Of a stretch of DNA of 64,000 bases, positions 44,470 to 54,069 are shown piece by piece. The notes under the pieces were generated by a model, which was not told the DNA's origin, did no database searches, and saw only the letters and a program-made list of their open reading frames with translations. This DNA is from Enchytraeus crypticus (taxonomy: Eukaryota; Annelida; Clitellata; Enchytraeida; Enchytraeidae), in NCBI GenBank assembly GCA_905160935.1, contig CAJHZI010000462.1, forward strand, positions 420,001-484,000, given 5' to 3'. How positions within the stretch are numbered: position 1 is the first letter of the stretch; each line of letters opens with the position of its first letter. The position numbers and the translations under genes were made by a program.

Positions 44470-45210
44470 TGTTTAAATGCTCTGTGTAAATTTGCTTGTC
44501 ATCAATCAACATTCCGAGAAATTTAGCGCCCGATGCTCTAGAGGGAAAACAATTGCCTAGTGAAATAGATAAATTATTAACATCAATAAATTCTTCTTCC
44601 TTCTTTTTTGGAAATTATAAAATGTAGACTGATTTAGAGCTGTTAATCAGTTAACTTATTACATTTGCATTTTTGACTAATTAGATTACAAACATTCTTT
44701 GCAGAGTCATATAATTCTTTCAAATTGAAGGCTTTCACGAAAATGTTTGAATCATCAGCAAATAATTTTGGAACGGCAGTGCCGCAGGCATTCTGAATGT
44801 CATTAATATAGATAAAGAAAGCAGAGGGCCAAGGAGAGAGCGTTAGGGTACGCCCATACCCACTGGTTGAGTTGCTGAAACAGACTTTAAAATAACTATC
44901 TTCTTTCATGATATGGTTTAAACAAATTATTGGAGACCACTTTGTCCGTAATGCCCCAGTTTGTTTAGCAATCCTGGGCTCTTCCGTCACTGACATCGCT
45001 TTCGAGTGAGAAAACTGACGTTAACCTTACTTTACCAGCTTCTTTTTCTAGCAATAAATTTTAATCAACTGTATCAAATGCTTTGGAAAAGTCTAATAAG
45101 AGACCCCTTAAATATTGTGCACTACTTTTTCCATTTTGAGCATATTTAAACAACTTAGTATTGCACAAGTTGCTGAATGTCCAGCTCTAAAATCAATATA
45201 AAAAATCAAC
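44470..45210 (-). mobile_element. LINE-F reverse transcriptase, split by a SINE, minus strand
   Basis: Reading leftward: RAGHSATCAIL-type fingers (about 45,200), palm A LRGLLLDFSKAFDTVD (45,120-45,075), then the SINE (44,973-45,048), then LRTKWSPIICLNHIMKEDSY, SNSTSGYGR (in place of the usual GVPQGS), PSAFFIYINDIQNACG, active site KLFADDSNIFVK (44,760-44,730), and thumb ASGAKFLGMLIDDK (44,545-44,505). Similar to CR1/Jockey-type RTs (FYINDI, FADDTN). Several stops and frame changes. Confidence 0.82.
44973..45048 (+). mobile_element. 5'-truncated SINE with target-site duplication
   Basis: SINE from CCTGGGCTCTTCCGTCACTG to TTTACCAGCTTCTTTTTC. TAGCAAT flanks it on both sides (44,966-44,972 and 45,049-45,055), and the host LINE-F frame resumes across the gap, so this is a clean insertion. 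Confidence 0.9.
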
Positions 45211-45365
45211 TCAAATTAATTGTCGCTTGAGACAATCAATTGGAGTACCTAGGACAATTAAAAATCCTGTGACCAAGTCTACCACGGTTGTAACAGGCAT
45301 CTGGATGTGCTCCTTTTGCTCTTCTTCTGCATTCATTCGTGTTGTGCCTATCAATTGTGTTGCAT

Positions 45366-45485
45366 AAAAAGCTGGTAAAGCTAAAATTAACGTCAGTTTC
45401 CTCACTCGAAAGCGATGTCAGTGACGGGCGAGTCCAGGATTTGAACCTACACATACTGATCAGTCGAGTATCTTACCGACTGCGG
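45366..45485 (-). mobile_element. tRNA-derived SINE, minus strand
   Basis: AGCTGGTAAAGCTAAAATTA, CGTCAGTTTCCTCACTCGAA, GCGATGTCAGTGACGGGCGA, GGATTTGAACC (B box) and TCGAGTATCTTACCGACTGC. The tRNA head is shortened. Confidence 0.9.
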
Positions 45486-45947
45486 ATAAATAGCATTTCT
45501 TTCCGTTTGTTGGTTTTCATAGTTGATAAAATAAATTTCTCTGAGGCTTTTCACTTTTATCTATCCAGTTGCTCTTGATCTCCGGTTGCTCTTGATCTCC
45601 TCTGATTCTCATTTCCTACTCTTGGACTCTGTTCTTGGTTCAATTTGTTGTAGGCATTATATCCTTTAAAATTTAGGTGATGAATACTGATGGGTTAAAT
45701 ATAGTATTTTACTTCTAGACGTCTCGAAGATGTAGACAATTTCTGCCATTTTACTTGGTTTCCAGTAATTGTCTTGTTCCTTATCATGGATATGGTTTCT
45801 TGAGTAAGTTTTCAGAGAATCTCTCAATCTTTCCCTTACATTGGGAGTTGCTCAAAAGTTGTTAATCCTCTAGACTATATAATACTTCCACACGGTGGTG
45901 AGTCTACTGTTGAATTGTGTACAACTTTCGTTGTCTTTCCTAGTCAT

Positions 45948-46003
45948 ACTCCATAAATTCTGTCGATATGATGCCTACATCATATCGACAGAATTTATGG
46001 AGT
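45948..46003. repeat. Perfect hairpin, 26-bp arms, 4-nt loop
   Basis: Arm ACTCCATAAATTCTGTCGAT followed by ATGATG, loop CCTA, exact complement. Confidence 0.97.
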
Positions 46004-46094
46004 CAGTGTTTTAGGTGTCAGTTAGAATTCCCTCAGAATTCATGACTTCCACGAGTCTTTAGTCGTCTGTCTGTTCTGTCATTAAAGCAGTATT

Positions 46095-46175
46095 CAATCA
46101 ATCAATATCAATAAGAATTTAACGTCTGGTTACTCCAGATAATGCAATGTCAGGGACGTCTCTAGGAGACTTTAC
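46095..46175 (-). mobile_element. L2/CR1-like LINE 3' tip, minus strand
   Basis: AAGAATTTAACGTCTGGTTA and CAATGTCAGGGACGTCTC match the 3' end at 58,068-58,110 (GGTTTAACGTCCG, ATATCAGGGACGTCCC). Confidence 0.65.
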
Positions 46176-46473
46176 ACAAGCAGGCTCCAGACGTCACACG
46201 ATGACGACTGAGTACACAGAGACCACAAGAGAAATCGAGATCAAAACAGTGCAAGTCCAACATCCAAGGCAAGCTGGTCAAAAATTTAGACTTATAGCGA
46301 AAAGAAAGTATTGGCTGTTTAGCTTTGCTATTCAGGTATGGAGTCAATAGGGCAACTCGTAAATCTTTGTTCACTCTAAAAGATTCGAATATGTCTTCCA
46401 TTTATACGAAATATCCTGATATTGCAACAGGATCCGATGGCATGCTGTACAGTCCCTTTATGTTGTCTAAAGC

Positions 46474-47420
46474 AGGGGTTGTTAAACTGTGGGTCGCGAC
46501 TCGAAAGTGGGTCGCGAGGCTGGTCTCGATGGGTCGCCAAGGGTCTCCAAAAACATTGAAAAACGTAAACACTTACATGAATTTAGCATAAGTTTTGTTT
46601 ATTAAAATTTTTATATTATCATTTCGCCAATGACATGCAGGTATGTGAGTCTTACGCTGCAGATTTCATGCAGTTCGCTATTCATCCAACATAACGTGAC
46701 ATGACAATGAACTAGCTACTAGGGTTTGGATTAGCATGTGTTGTTCCGTATGATCATCAAAAGCTGAAGCTTTTGATGATTTCTGAGCAAACAACACACT
46801 GAAGTGTGTTGTTTGCTCTGAAATGTTGGCTAAGCCAAAATGAAGCTGTCAACATTTATGGGAACAAAGCATAGTGAAGTGACAATTAAACCAATAGTGT
46901 CTTTTCAGAAAACTTGATCAACTGAAAATGCAACGATATAAATTTACAATAAGAACAAAGTTGAATATTGCAGCTATGGCGGCATCTTTTGTCACGATTT
47001 ATCGAATAGCGAAAGCCAAGAAACCGCACATGATATCAGACACTGTGCAAATGGTTTTGGTTTGAGTACGTTTTATGAATACAACACAAAAAATTTAACC
47101 GAGGTTATCTTATTTTGTTGAGCTCTCAACAAGAACATCTGGAGAGGACGTTTTTAGTTGTGTCAACAAATTTATCTCAAATAACAAACTACAGTTAGAC
47201 TGTGTAGGGATTACTACAGACGTTGCAGCCTAGTGATTGGCGTTCGTGCTGTATTAGTTCAGCGCATTAAAAACGGTGCTCCTCTAACAGTGTCCATTCA
47301 CTGCTTCATTCACCGAGAAGCATTAGCAACTAAAGATTTATGTGAAGATTAACATGATGTGTTGCCCAGGGCTGTTAAAATGAAGTTTAATATTTTGCAT
47401 GTGTCATAACTATTGACAAT
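46474..47420 (+). pseudogene. hAT transposon: left TIR plus decayed ZBED-type transposase
   Basis: The left end CAGGGGTTGTTAAACTGTGG and GTGGGTCGCGAGGCTGGTCT has the hAT form, followed by GGGTCGCCAAGGGTCTCC. Transposase pieces on the plus strand: AASFVTIYRIAKAKKPHMIS (46,978-47,037), CVGITTDVAA then a stop (47,200-47,232) and VLVQRIKNGAPLTVSIHCFI with HREALATKDLCED (47,250-47,350). CVGITTD, IHCFIHREALA and HDVLPRAVK are typical of the RNase-H-fold hAT transposases related to ZBED proteins; the Asp of TTD is a catalytic-core residue. Most of the N-terminal zinc finger and the C-terminal dimerisation part are lost, and the right end was not found. Two small hairpins (46,753-46,818) lie between TIR and coding part. 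Confidence 0.75.
46753..46818. repeat. Two adjacent hairpins, each with GA loop
   Basis: First: ATCATCAAAAGCT, GA, AGCTTTTGATGAT (46,753-46,780). Second: GAGCAAACAACACACT, GA, AGTGTGTTGTTTGCTC (46,785-46,818). Both perfect, 13 and 16 bp, separated by 4 nt. Confidence 0.97.
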
Positions 47421-48700
47421 ACTGATTAGTTTTGAATAGTTATATATAGAATATTATTATATTTCTTAGTTAGATTTATATTTTTATTCTTAAATTAGTT
47501 CTATAACATACGTTAAGTGATTGTATTTACTGTTTACAACGTGATTCTTTATTTAATATCCTATATTATTTTACATATTATTATCTTGAATATTATTTGA
47601 AGGCATTAATAACTTAATATTATTAAATTTTTACATATTTAATATTTAAGAAGACATATTGTTGCTTATAGAAATTGAATACGTTCAGTTATGTACAATT
47701 TCATTTTCATTTTCATTTAATTTTAAGTTGAGTTAGCAAGAAGTGAAAAGTACTTACATGTTTCTCTTCTTTTTAACGAGAGGGAGGGGATGAGATGATA
47801 ATAACATTTAGGGATAAAACGAAATTTTTTTTCATTTAAATTTTTTGTGTTTTCAATTTCAATCTCTACTTTGTACCTACGATTGCAATTGTTACTTGCA
47901 CACATCGGTGAGCAAAAGTGCTTACTACTAAAGTTCATATGTTAGATTAAGATGCACAGGAAATTAAATTAAATGGTAAGATTGATATAGTTTGTTGTAC
48001 ACTTAATATAGGTTAAGGAGTACTAAGTTTAATTTTGGTGTACTTAATTTTTGTCTGTGATCTGAAGACTTAGAGCAGATGTGTTTAATGTGACGATGGT
48101 CGACCGTCTGTCTCTTTCCTTCTGGTTCCTGTGTCGTTCCTGATGGATGGTGACGTTGGTTCCACTGGCCTGCTACCCCTATGCCCTCATCTTCGCTGTT
48201 GATTGGCTGTGGGTTTCTCCATTGTTACAGTCATCTCCGTTCCTTGACCATGCAGACGATGGATTTGATGTTTTCCGCGTCGTCCCCTGTTCCTCGTGAG
48301 AGACTGTTACGATGAAAATTTGCAAGGATGATGAAGCGAATCGTTGTATTCATCGAAGTGTTTATTAGAGCGTTATGATCGCTTACAAAGAAGCAAAAGC
48401 TTATTTTAGATTATTCTGTCCTTGTAGTCTATCGTTACTATGATGTATATTATCTTCTGTCTTACCTGGTAATGAATTGTAATATGAACTTTTCTGTTCT
48501 CTTCTTTCATTGATCCTTTCCTTAGTAAGATAAAATTCTTTTAAAATGAGAGAATGTAGCACTGTCTTTGAGAACAACAACAACATTGTTCTTTTCTTGA
48601 ACACATGGCATCACTGGTATCTTTGGATTTGGTGAATCGACGCGGGAAGTGACTCCATATACTTCCATACTTACTTCGTCCCGAGATGTCAACCTGACCA
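47421..48700. other. No gene recognised
   Basis: AT-rich to 48,050, then 48,090-48,300 is GC-richer (GGTCGACCGTCTGTCTC, GGTGACGTTGGTTCCACTGG) without a frame on either strand that I could support. Confidence 0.4.
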
Positions 48701-48709
48701 CTCCTACTT

Positions 48710-48945
48710 GAGAGAGAGAGAGAGAGAGAGAAGAGAGAGTGAGAGAGAGAGGGTCTTTAATTCATCTAACATACCTAATCTCGGCCTGCCCCAGGCTCAT
48801 TTTCCTTTCATTCTACCTTTTATGACCTCCTTTAATAGACCTTCAACCCCTAGAATGTGTCATATCCAATTCTTCTTCCTATTTCTTAATACATTTATCA
48901 ACTGTCTATCTGTGCCAACTCTTATAAGAACTTCCTCATTTAGAA
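48710..48945 (-). mobile_element. LINE-A 3' end with (GA)n, minus strand
   Basis: (GA)n at 48,710-48,755, then GGTCTTTAATTCATCTAACA, TACCTAATCTCGGCCTGCCC and GTCTATCTGTGCCAACTC, the complement of the LINE-A 3' region. The copy is cut at 48,945 by the following (TA)n and foldback element. Confidence 0.88.
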
Positions 48946-48946
48946 G

Positions 48947-48947
<1 letters not shown>

Positions 48948-48996
<49 letters not shown>
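48948..48996. repeat. (TA)n microsatellite
   Basis: Left border of the foldback element. Confidence 0.95.
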
Positions 48997-49000
<4 letters not shown>

Positions 49001-49014
49001 TTTTTCTCCATATA

Positions 49015-49847
49015 CTGTATTTTTTATAACTGATACCCCAAATTGTTTTAACAATAAAGTCGTAAGAAGTTGACCGATGTTCTTTTAATTTACAGCACTA
49101 CACCAGCAGCCAGTTCTACGAAACAGAGAAATTTCGTTTGAATATCTTTCATAGCGTGAAAGTTATAGTTTCGCGAATATGAGTGGGGTCAGACAAGAAT
49201 TTCCAGTACAGGATTACGGGGTTTTTACGTTTAGCGTAGATTATCTGTATAAAAATACTAGCTAACACGCAATATAAAATTTTTGCTAATGCTATTTTGA
49301 AGAGCAATCGTTTCTTTTCCATACGACGTAAAATACATGCGGATATGTTCTACTGTATATATGATATGACAAAGTTATTGAACTTCTTATGCATGCATTG
49401 CATGAAGAGAATAAACGAAGAAGAGGACTCCGCTGCAGTGGTTGCGGTGATAGCAGTTGTACCCAGACATGCATTGCATGCATTAAAAGTTCAGTAACTT
49501 TGTCAATTAAGAACATATCAGCACGTATTTCACTTCATTTTGCAAAGAAGTGATTGCTCTTCAAAATAACATTAGCTGAAATTTTGTGATGTGTTCGTTA
49601 TTATTTATTTGGAGATAATTTTAAGCTGCATGTAACACGCCTGTAATCCTGTACTGGAAATTTCTTATCTGACCCCATTCCTATTCACAAAACTATAACT
49701 TTCACGTTGTTAAAGATATTCAAACGAAATTCATCTATGTTGTGTAGAATATGCTGCTGGTTAAGTGCCGTAAATTTCAAGAAAATCGGTCAACTTTTTA
49801 CGACTTTATTGTTAAAACAATTTGGGGTATCAGTTATAAAAAACACA

Positions 49848-49848
<1 letters not shown>
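49015..49848. mobile_element. Whole-length foldback (hairpin) DNA element, 834 bp
   Basis: Left arm CTGTATTTTTTATAACTGAT and right arm complement CTGTGTTTTTTATAACTGAT, continuing ACCCCAAATTGTTTTAACAA on both. The complementarity continues inward: CAGTACAGGATTACGG/TGTAATCCTGTACTGG (about 49,205/49,645), TTGAAGAGCAATCG/GATTGCTCTTCAA (49,297/49,557), and the inner TGCATGCATTGCATG words (49,391 and 49,468). Thus nearly all 834 bp form one imperfect inverted repeat around about 49,435. There is no transposase. TA borders suggest Tc1/mariner mobilisation. Confidence 0.85.

Positions 49849-49906
<58 letters not shown>
49849..49906. repeat. (TA)n microsatellite between two elements
   Basis: Separates the foldback element from the mariner copy; both termini touch the array. 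Confidence 0.95.
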
Positions 49907-49907
<1 letters not shown>

Positions 49908-50842
49908 TATTGGCTTAGTCAATTCTTAATATTTCGCCTGGAAATTTTACGGTTCTCTTGTGGAGGAATTTAGCCACAAGCTGACCAAATTTTGTAAAAA
50001 TATTTTTAAAGGAACCGGATTTATCCAAGTTTTGCGAAAAAAGTGACTTTTTTCATTTAACACGCAACGTAAACGTCAATCAGAATCAATTCCTTTTTGA
50101 AAATGTACTGACCCTGAAAAAGGCCATTAGATGATTACGACTCTGATATTGTGCTACAATGTACTACACTAACACTATTCTGCCGAAACTGATTGAAGAC
50201 TGCACAAGTTAAAGTCAAATGATTTAATTTTTCAACAGGACGGCGCGCCGGCTCACACTTCACGTCTTGCGCAATACTTTCTTGTACAATGCAGGCCAGA
50301 TTTAATAAAAATGGATGATTGGCCTCCTAATTCTCCAGACTTTAATCCACCTGATTCTTTGTCTGGAGACCCATGTTGGAAAGTATCGTGCTTTCAAGCC
50401 CAAACCCAGAAACACAATGGAATTAAAGGCTGTTCTTCAAGAGATCTGGAAAGACCTACCAAAACAGTCCATTGAAAGCGCAATTTTATCTGTAAGGAAA
50501 GACTTCCGGCCGGCATTAAAGCCCAGGGCGTTAATTTCGAGCACACATTGTAGCAAAATATCAGAGTCGTCATCATCTAACGGCCTTTTCAGGGTCAGCA
50601 CATTTTCAAAAAGGAATTGATTCTAATTGACGTTTTACGTTACGTGTTAAATGAAAAAAAACTCAATTTTGTTTGGTAAACTTGGATAACTCCGGTTCCC
50701 TTAAAAATATTTTTACAAAACTTGGTCAGCTTGTGGCTCAATTCCTCCACAAGAGAACCTTAAAATTTCAAGGCGAAATATTAAGAATTGACTAAGCTAT
50801 CGCAATTATGCTAGGAGGACAATTTTTTTAATGCGCACCCTG
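49907..50842 (+). mobile_element. Tc1/mariner element with decayed transposase and long TIRs
   Basis: The right end complement starts CAGGGTGCGCATTAAAAAAA. Left and right share about 200 bp inverted (GCTTAGTCAATTCTTAATAT, TTTTCATTTAACACG), but the outer 45 bp of the left end is gone, replaced by (TA)n. The C-terminal half of a transposase is readable at 50,235-50,360: FQQDGAPAHTSRLAQYFLV (second catalytic Asp present) and WPPNSPDFNPPD (third Asp), then a stop and shifts. The N-terminal half including the first Asp is deleted, so it is non-autonomous. Confidence 0.88.
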
Positions 50843-50861
50843 TATATATCTTCTCTTCAGT

Positions 50862-51213
50862 GCACTGCCAAGTGGCAGGTTCAAGGTACATATTCATACT
50901 CAAAGTCTGCTTTCTTATGTATAAGAGCACTCCTTAGATCAACAAGTTAATCCCTTCACAAAGTCTATGCTTTAGCAATACCTTATGTAGCCTACAGCTT
51001 GGGAAAATATGGCTTCTGAGGTGGTTTCCTGTTGCCTTCCTCAGTTAGGTGGATTAATTATCATTTAATCCTGGGGGAAAATATTTCATGGTGAGGTGGG
51101 TCCCCTCTTGCCATCGTCAGTTCCTGCCTTTAGTCGCGTCTTACGTACACGCTGCAGATTGTTTGCGGTTGCCCTATTCTGCAGTGGTCCAACCACACCC
51201 GAGCACAACACGG

Positions 51214-51222
<9 letters not shown>
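50862..51222 (-). mobile_element. Repeat E, minus strand, bordered by (TA)n
   Basis: TCTTCAGTGCACTGCCAAGT to CCCGAGCACAACACGGGGCA; complement of 38,173-38,560, about 85-90 percent similar by eye. (TA)n follows at 51,217-51,280. Confidence 0.8.
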
Positions 51223-51280
<58 letters not shown>

Positions 51281-51335
51281 TATATGTATCTATATATATG
51301 TATAATATACATATATATATACATTGTATATATAT
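51217..51335. repeat. (TA)n-rich block
   Basis: TA run degrading into ATATGTATCTATATATATG-like sequence. Confidence 0.95.
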
Positions 51336-52250
51336 TATAGCATAACTGGGTCCATAACGTCCCTTTCTTATGCTATTGTGTACTTCTGACCTATTTAGTA
51401 TGTATCCATTACCTTGTTTTCTTACCCTTTATACTGTAATGACGTTATTATACTTCAGCAATATTCCGTTATAATCCATTTATAGCTTTCTTGTATAAAT
51501 TGCAATGTGTTTGTGCAATGCTCATTGCACCATGCTCATTGCACTATGTTCCAGAGCTTCCGTTAAACTATTAATTAGTAGTATGTCTTTCTTTAGGTAT
51601 GCTTATACATAGAACCTAAAGATATATATCTTTAGGTTCTAAGCTCTGTCTATTAAGATATCACTGGATATCTTCTCTTTCTATTTCTCTTTCTCTCTCT
51701 CTCTCTCTCTGGTTTGAACCGGATGTTTAATTGAGTTGATATTTAGAGATTATTAAGTTGACTTCAGAAGTGAACATTAGAATGTTAACTTTAGGAGTTA
51801 ACACAGTCATTCGGTATCCATGATTCGAGTAAGTTGGTTTGAGCAGTCTACTAGAGAAGTTGACATTATTCAGTCGACATGTCACAGGTACTTTAGAGAG
51901 TTGTGGTAATGTATGCATGTTTTTATGTTTGAAGTTATGATATGTTTAAATATCATAACAGTCTATAAGTGAATTATGCTTTACGAACTGTAGGTTAAGT
52001 GATGCGTGTAATTGTGATATGAATGTGTTACTGTTAAATAATTTGTAATTGTTATATGAATGTGTTATTGTTAAGCTAGAACTCGTGTTTTCTGTAGTGT
52101 AGGTGTAGCATCTTAATTTGCGCCTACAATGCAATACTTCCTCAGCCAGGACGAACCCTATACCATTCGGGGAGCATTCTCAGATATAAAAATCAGAAGA
52201 TATAATACAAGCCATTAGAAGAAGTATACACCATGTCTCCATTTTCTTTA
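51336..52250. other. No gene recognised; (CT)n and a fold-back
   Basis: 51,610-51,641 is a 16-bp-arm palindrome (AGAACCTAAAGATAT core and complement); 51,675-51,710 is (CT)n; 51,506-51,548 repeats TGCTCATTGCACCA twice. Otherwise AT-rich. Confidence 0.6.

Positions 52251-52252
<2 letters not shown>

Positions 52253-52321
<69 letters not shown>
52253..52321. repeat. (TA)n microsatellite, left border of mariner
   Basis: Pure TA run ending at the TIR. Confidence 0.95.
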
Positions 52322-52325
<4 letters not shown>

Positions 52326-53271
52326 GTGAGTAAAAAATGGATTATACTTGCAAAAAGTTTTAATATCTCAGGCTATTGCTAATATTTTCAATCAAACTTT
52401 TACCAATAAATAAAAGACTAATTGTTGATGGGGTGGCTAATTGTCATCCATTTTAAGACATAGATGGGCTAGTTGTACAAGTTTCAGTAAAGCAACCCCC
52501 CATTTTTTACCTAAAAATGGCGCAACAGTAAGGGCAAATTGCACTTCATTGGAGAGAAGGAAAAGTTGAACGCTCACTATTACGTCAATAGTTTACTTCC
52601 CAAGCTGTTTGACAATTGCTATGCTCTTCTACCAAATGATTTCATTCTTCAGCAGAATGGTGCTCCTGCTCATGCATCTCGTCATGCACAGGAATGGTTC
52701 AGCGTGGGAAACCCGGATTTCATTAAGAAGAATGAATGGCCTCCAAACTCACCCGATGTAAATCCTCTGGATTATCATGTCTCGGGAACCATGCTGCATC
52801 TCTATCAGAAACACCAGCCGAAGCCTCAAAACAAGACAGAACTGCAGGAAGTGCTACAGTCAATCTGGAAGAGAGTGCCCCAAGCTGGAATCAACAAGGC
52901 TGTTCTAGCGTTCCGAAAGCGACTGCAGTCCTGCGTAGCAGCGGCAGGAAAGCATATCGAATAGTCAGCAATGCTAGCATATACAATTGGTTCTTTCTGA
53001 ACCACTACAACGGCCAAAATAAAATTAAATTCAGGGCCAAAATAAAAATTAAATAAAATATAATTTATATTATATTTACAGTGCATTAAAAATGGGGGGT
53101 TGCTGTGCTCAAACTTGCATAACTGGTCAATGGATGTACCAAAACGGATGAAAATTGGCCACCCCATCAGAAATTGGTCCCTTAGTAATTCATACAAGTT
53201 TTACTGTTAAATATTAACAATGGCCTGAGATATTAAAACTTTTTACAGGTGTGAACATTTTTTACTCACCC

Positions 53272-53273
<2 letters not shown>
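52322..53273 (+). mobile_element. Tc1/mariner element, internally deleted, TIRs intact
   Basis: Left end CAGAGTGAGTAAAAAATGGA and right end complement CAGGGTGAGTAAAAAATGTT. Inverted similarity runs about 60 bp (AAAAGTTTTAATATCTCAGG) and resumes at GATGGGGTGGC. Flanked by (TA)n on both sides. The transposase is only the C-terminal half. Confidence 0.92.
52530..52964 (+). pseudogene. Mariner transposase, C-terminal half, second Asp replaced by Asn
   Basis: A 142-residue open frame, unusually intact for this window. It starts inside the catalytic core (HFIGEKEKLNAHYYVNSLLP); NDFILQQNGAPAHASRHAQE contains Asn where the family has catalytic Asp (QQDGAPAH), and WPPNSPDVNPLDYHVSG keeps the last Asp. 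It ends LAFRKRLQSCVAAAGKHIE. The DNA-binding N-terminus and first catalytic Asp are deleted. Cut-and-paste transposition could not be catalysed; the product could at most bind protein partners. The sense frame is preserved without a start codon, so it is probably recent rather than selected. Confidence 0.88.
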
Positions 53274-53330
<57 letters not shown>

Positions 53331-53379
53331 AGATATATAGATATATATATAGATATATATATATATATATATATAATAT

Positions 53380-53446
<67 letters not shown>

Positions 53447-53470
53447 GTATATATATAACAATATATATAG
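53274..53470. repeat. (TA)n-rich block, right border of mariner
   Basis: Several TA runs with GTATAGATATAT interruptions, about 190 bp. Confidence 0.95.
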
Positions 53471-53539
53471 TCAAGGCCCAGGGAGCCCGGGCCCCTCCCC
53501 CCTTAGGCCCGGCGATAAACATTTTAAAATTATATTTTC

Positions 53540-53780
53540 ATTGTTAAACAGCAGCGGTGAAATGCTACAACCTTGTCTTACTCCGCGTCCTATTTCGCCT
53601 TCTCAGTATTCTTGTTGGATTTTGCCTTCATCCCTTAGAATGTGTCCTTACCCCTTAGAATGTGTCCTATCCAACTCTTATTCATATCTCTTAATACATT
53701 TTTCAACTGTCTATTTGCACCAACTCTCTCCAGAATTTCCTCATTTGCATCCTTTTGAGTCCAGCTAATTCTTTTTATTC
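53540..53780 (-). mobile_element. LINE-A fragment with internal deletion, minus strand
   Basis: 53,545-53,620 equals the RT palm region (TTAAACAGCAGCGGTGAAAT, TATTCTTGTTGGATTTTG); 53,625-53,775 equals the 3' part (TAGAATGTGTCC twice, TCATTTGCATCCTTTTGAGT). The intervening RT is missing. Confidence 0.8.
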
Positions 53781-54069
53781 TTTTTCATTTTATAGACAAC
53801 GGTGTAACGATACTTTAAACAGCTTGTATTCGAAAGGGCCATTTTAAAGTACACATGAGAGCTACAACACCATCACCTTCTTATGAATCGCAGTGTAGCT
53901 TAGAGTACATGCACATGACAGCTATGATGATGACATGTAGCATATACACGTACCCGACAGCTATGATGATGTATAATTATATTAAAATTTAGATAACTTT
54001 GCTGTTTTACAAATATTATGTTATTGAAATTGGTACTTAATTTATTGAATAAAAATGTGAATAGTATAC

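Noticed and set aside
53243-53768. Tyr-Ile-rich membrane-like proteins on both strands
   Set aside because: Translations of (TA)n arrays next to the mariner element.
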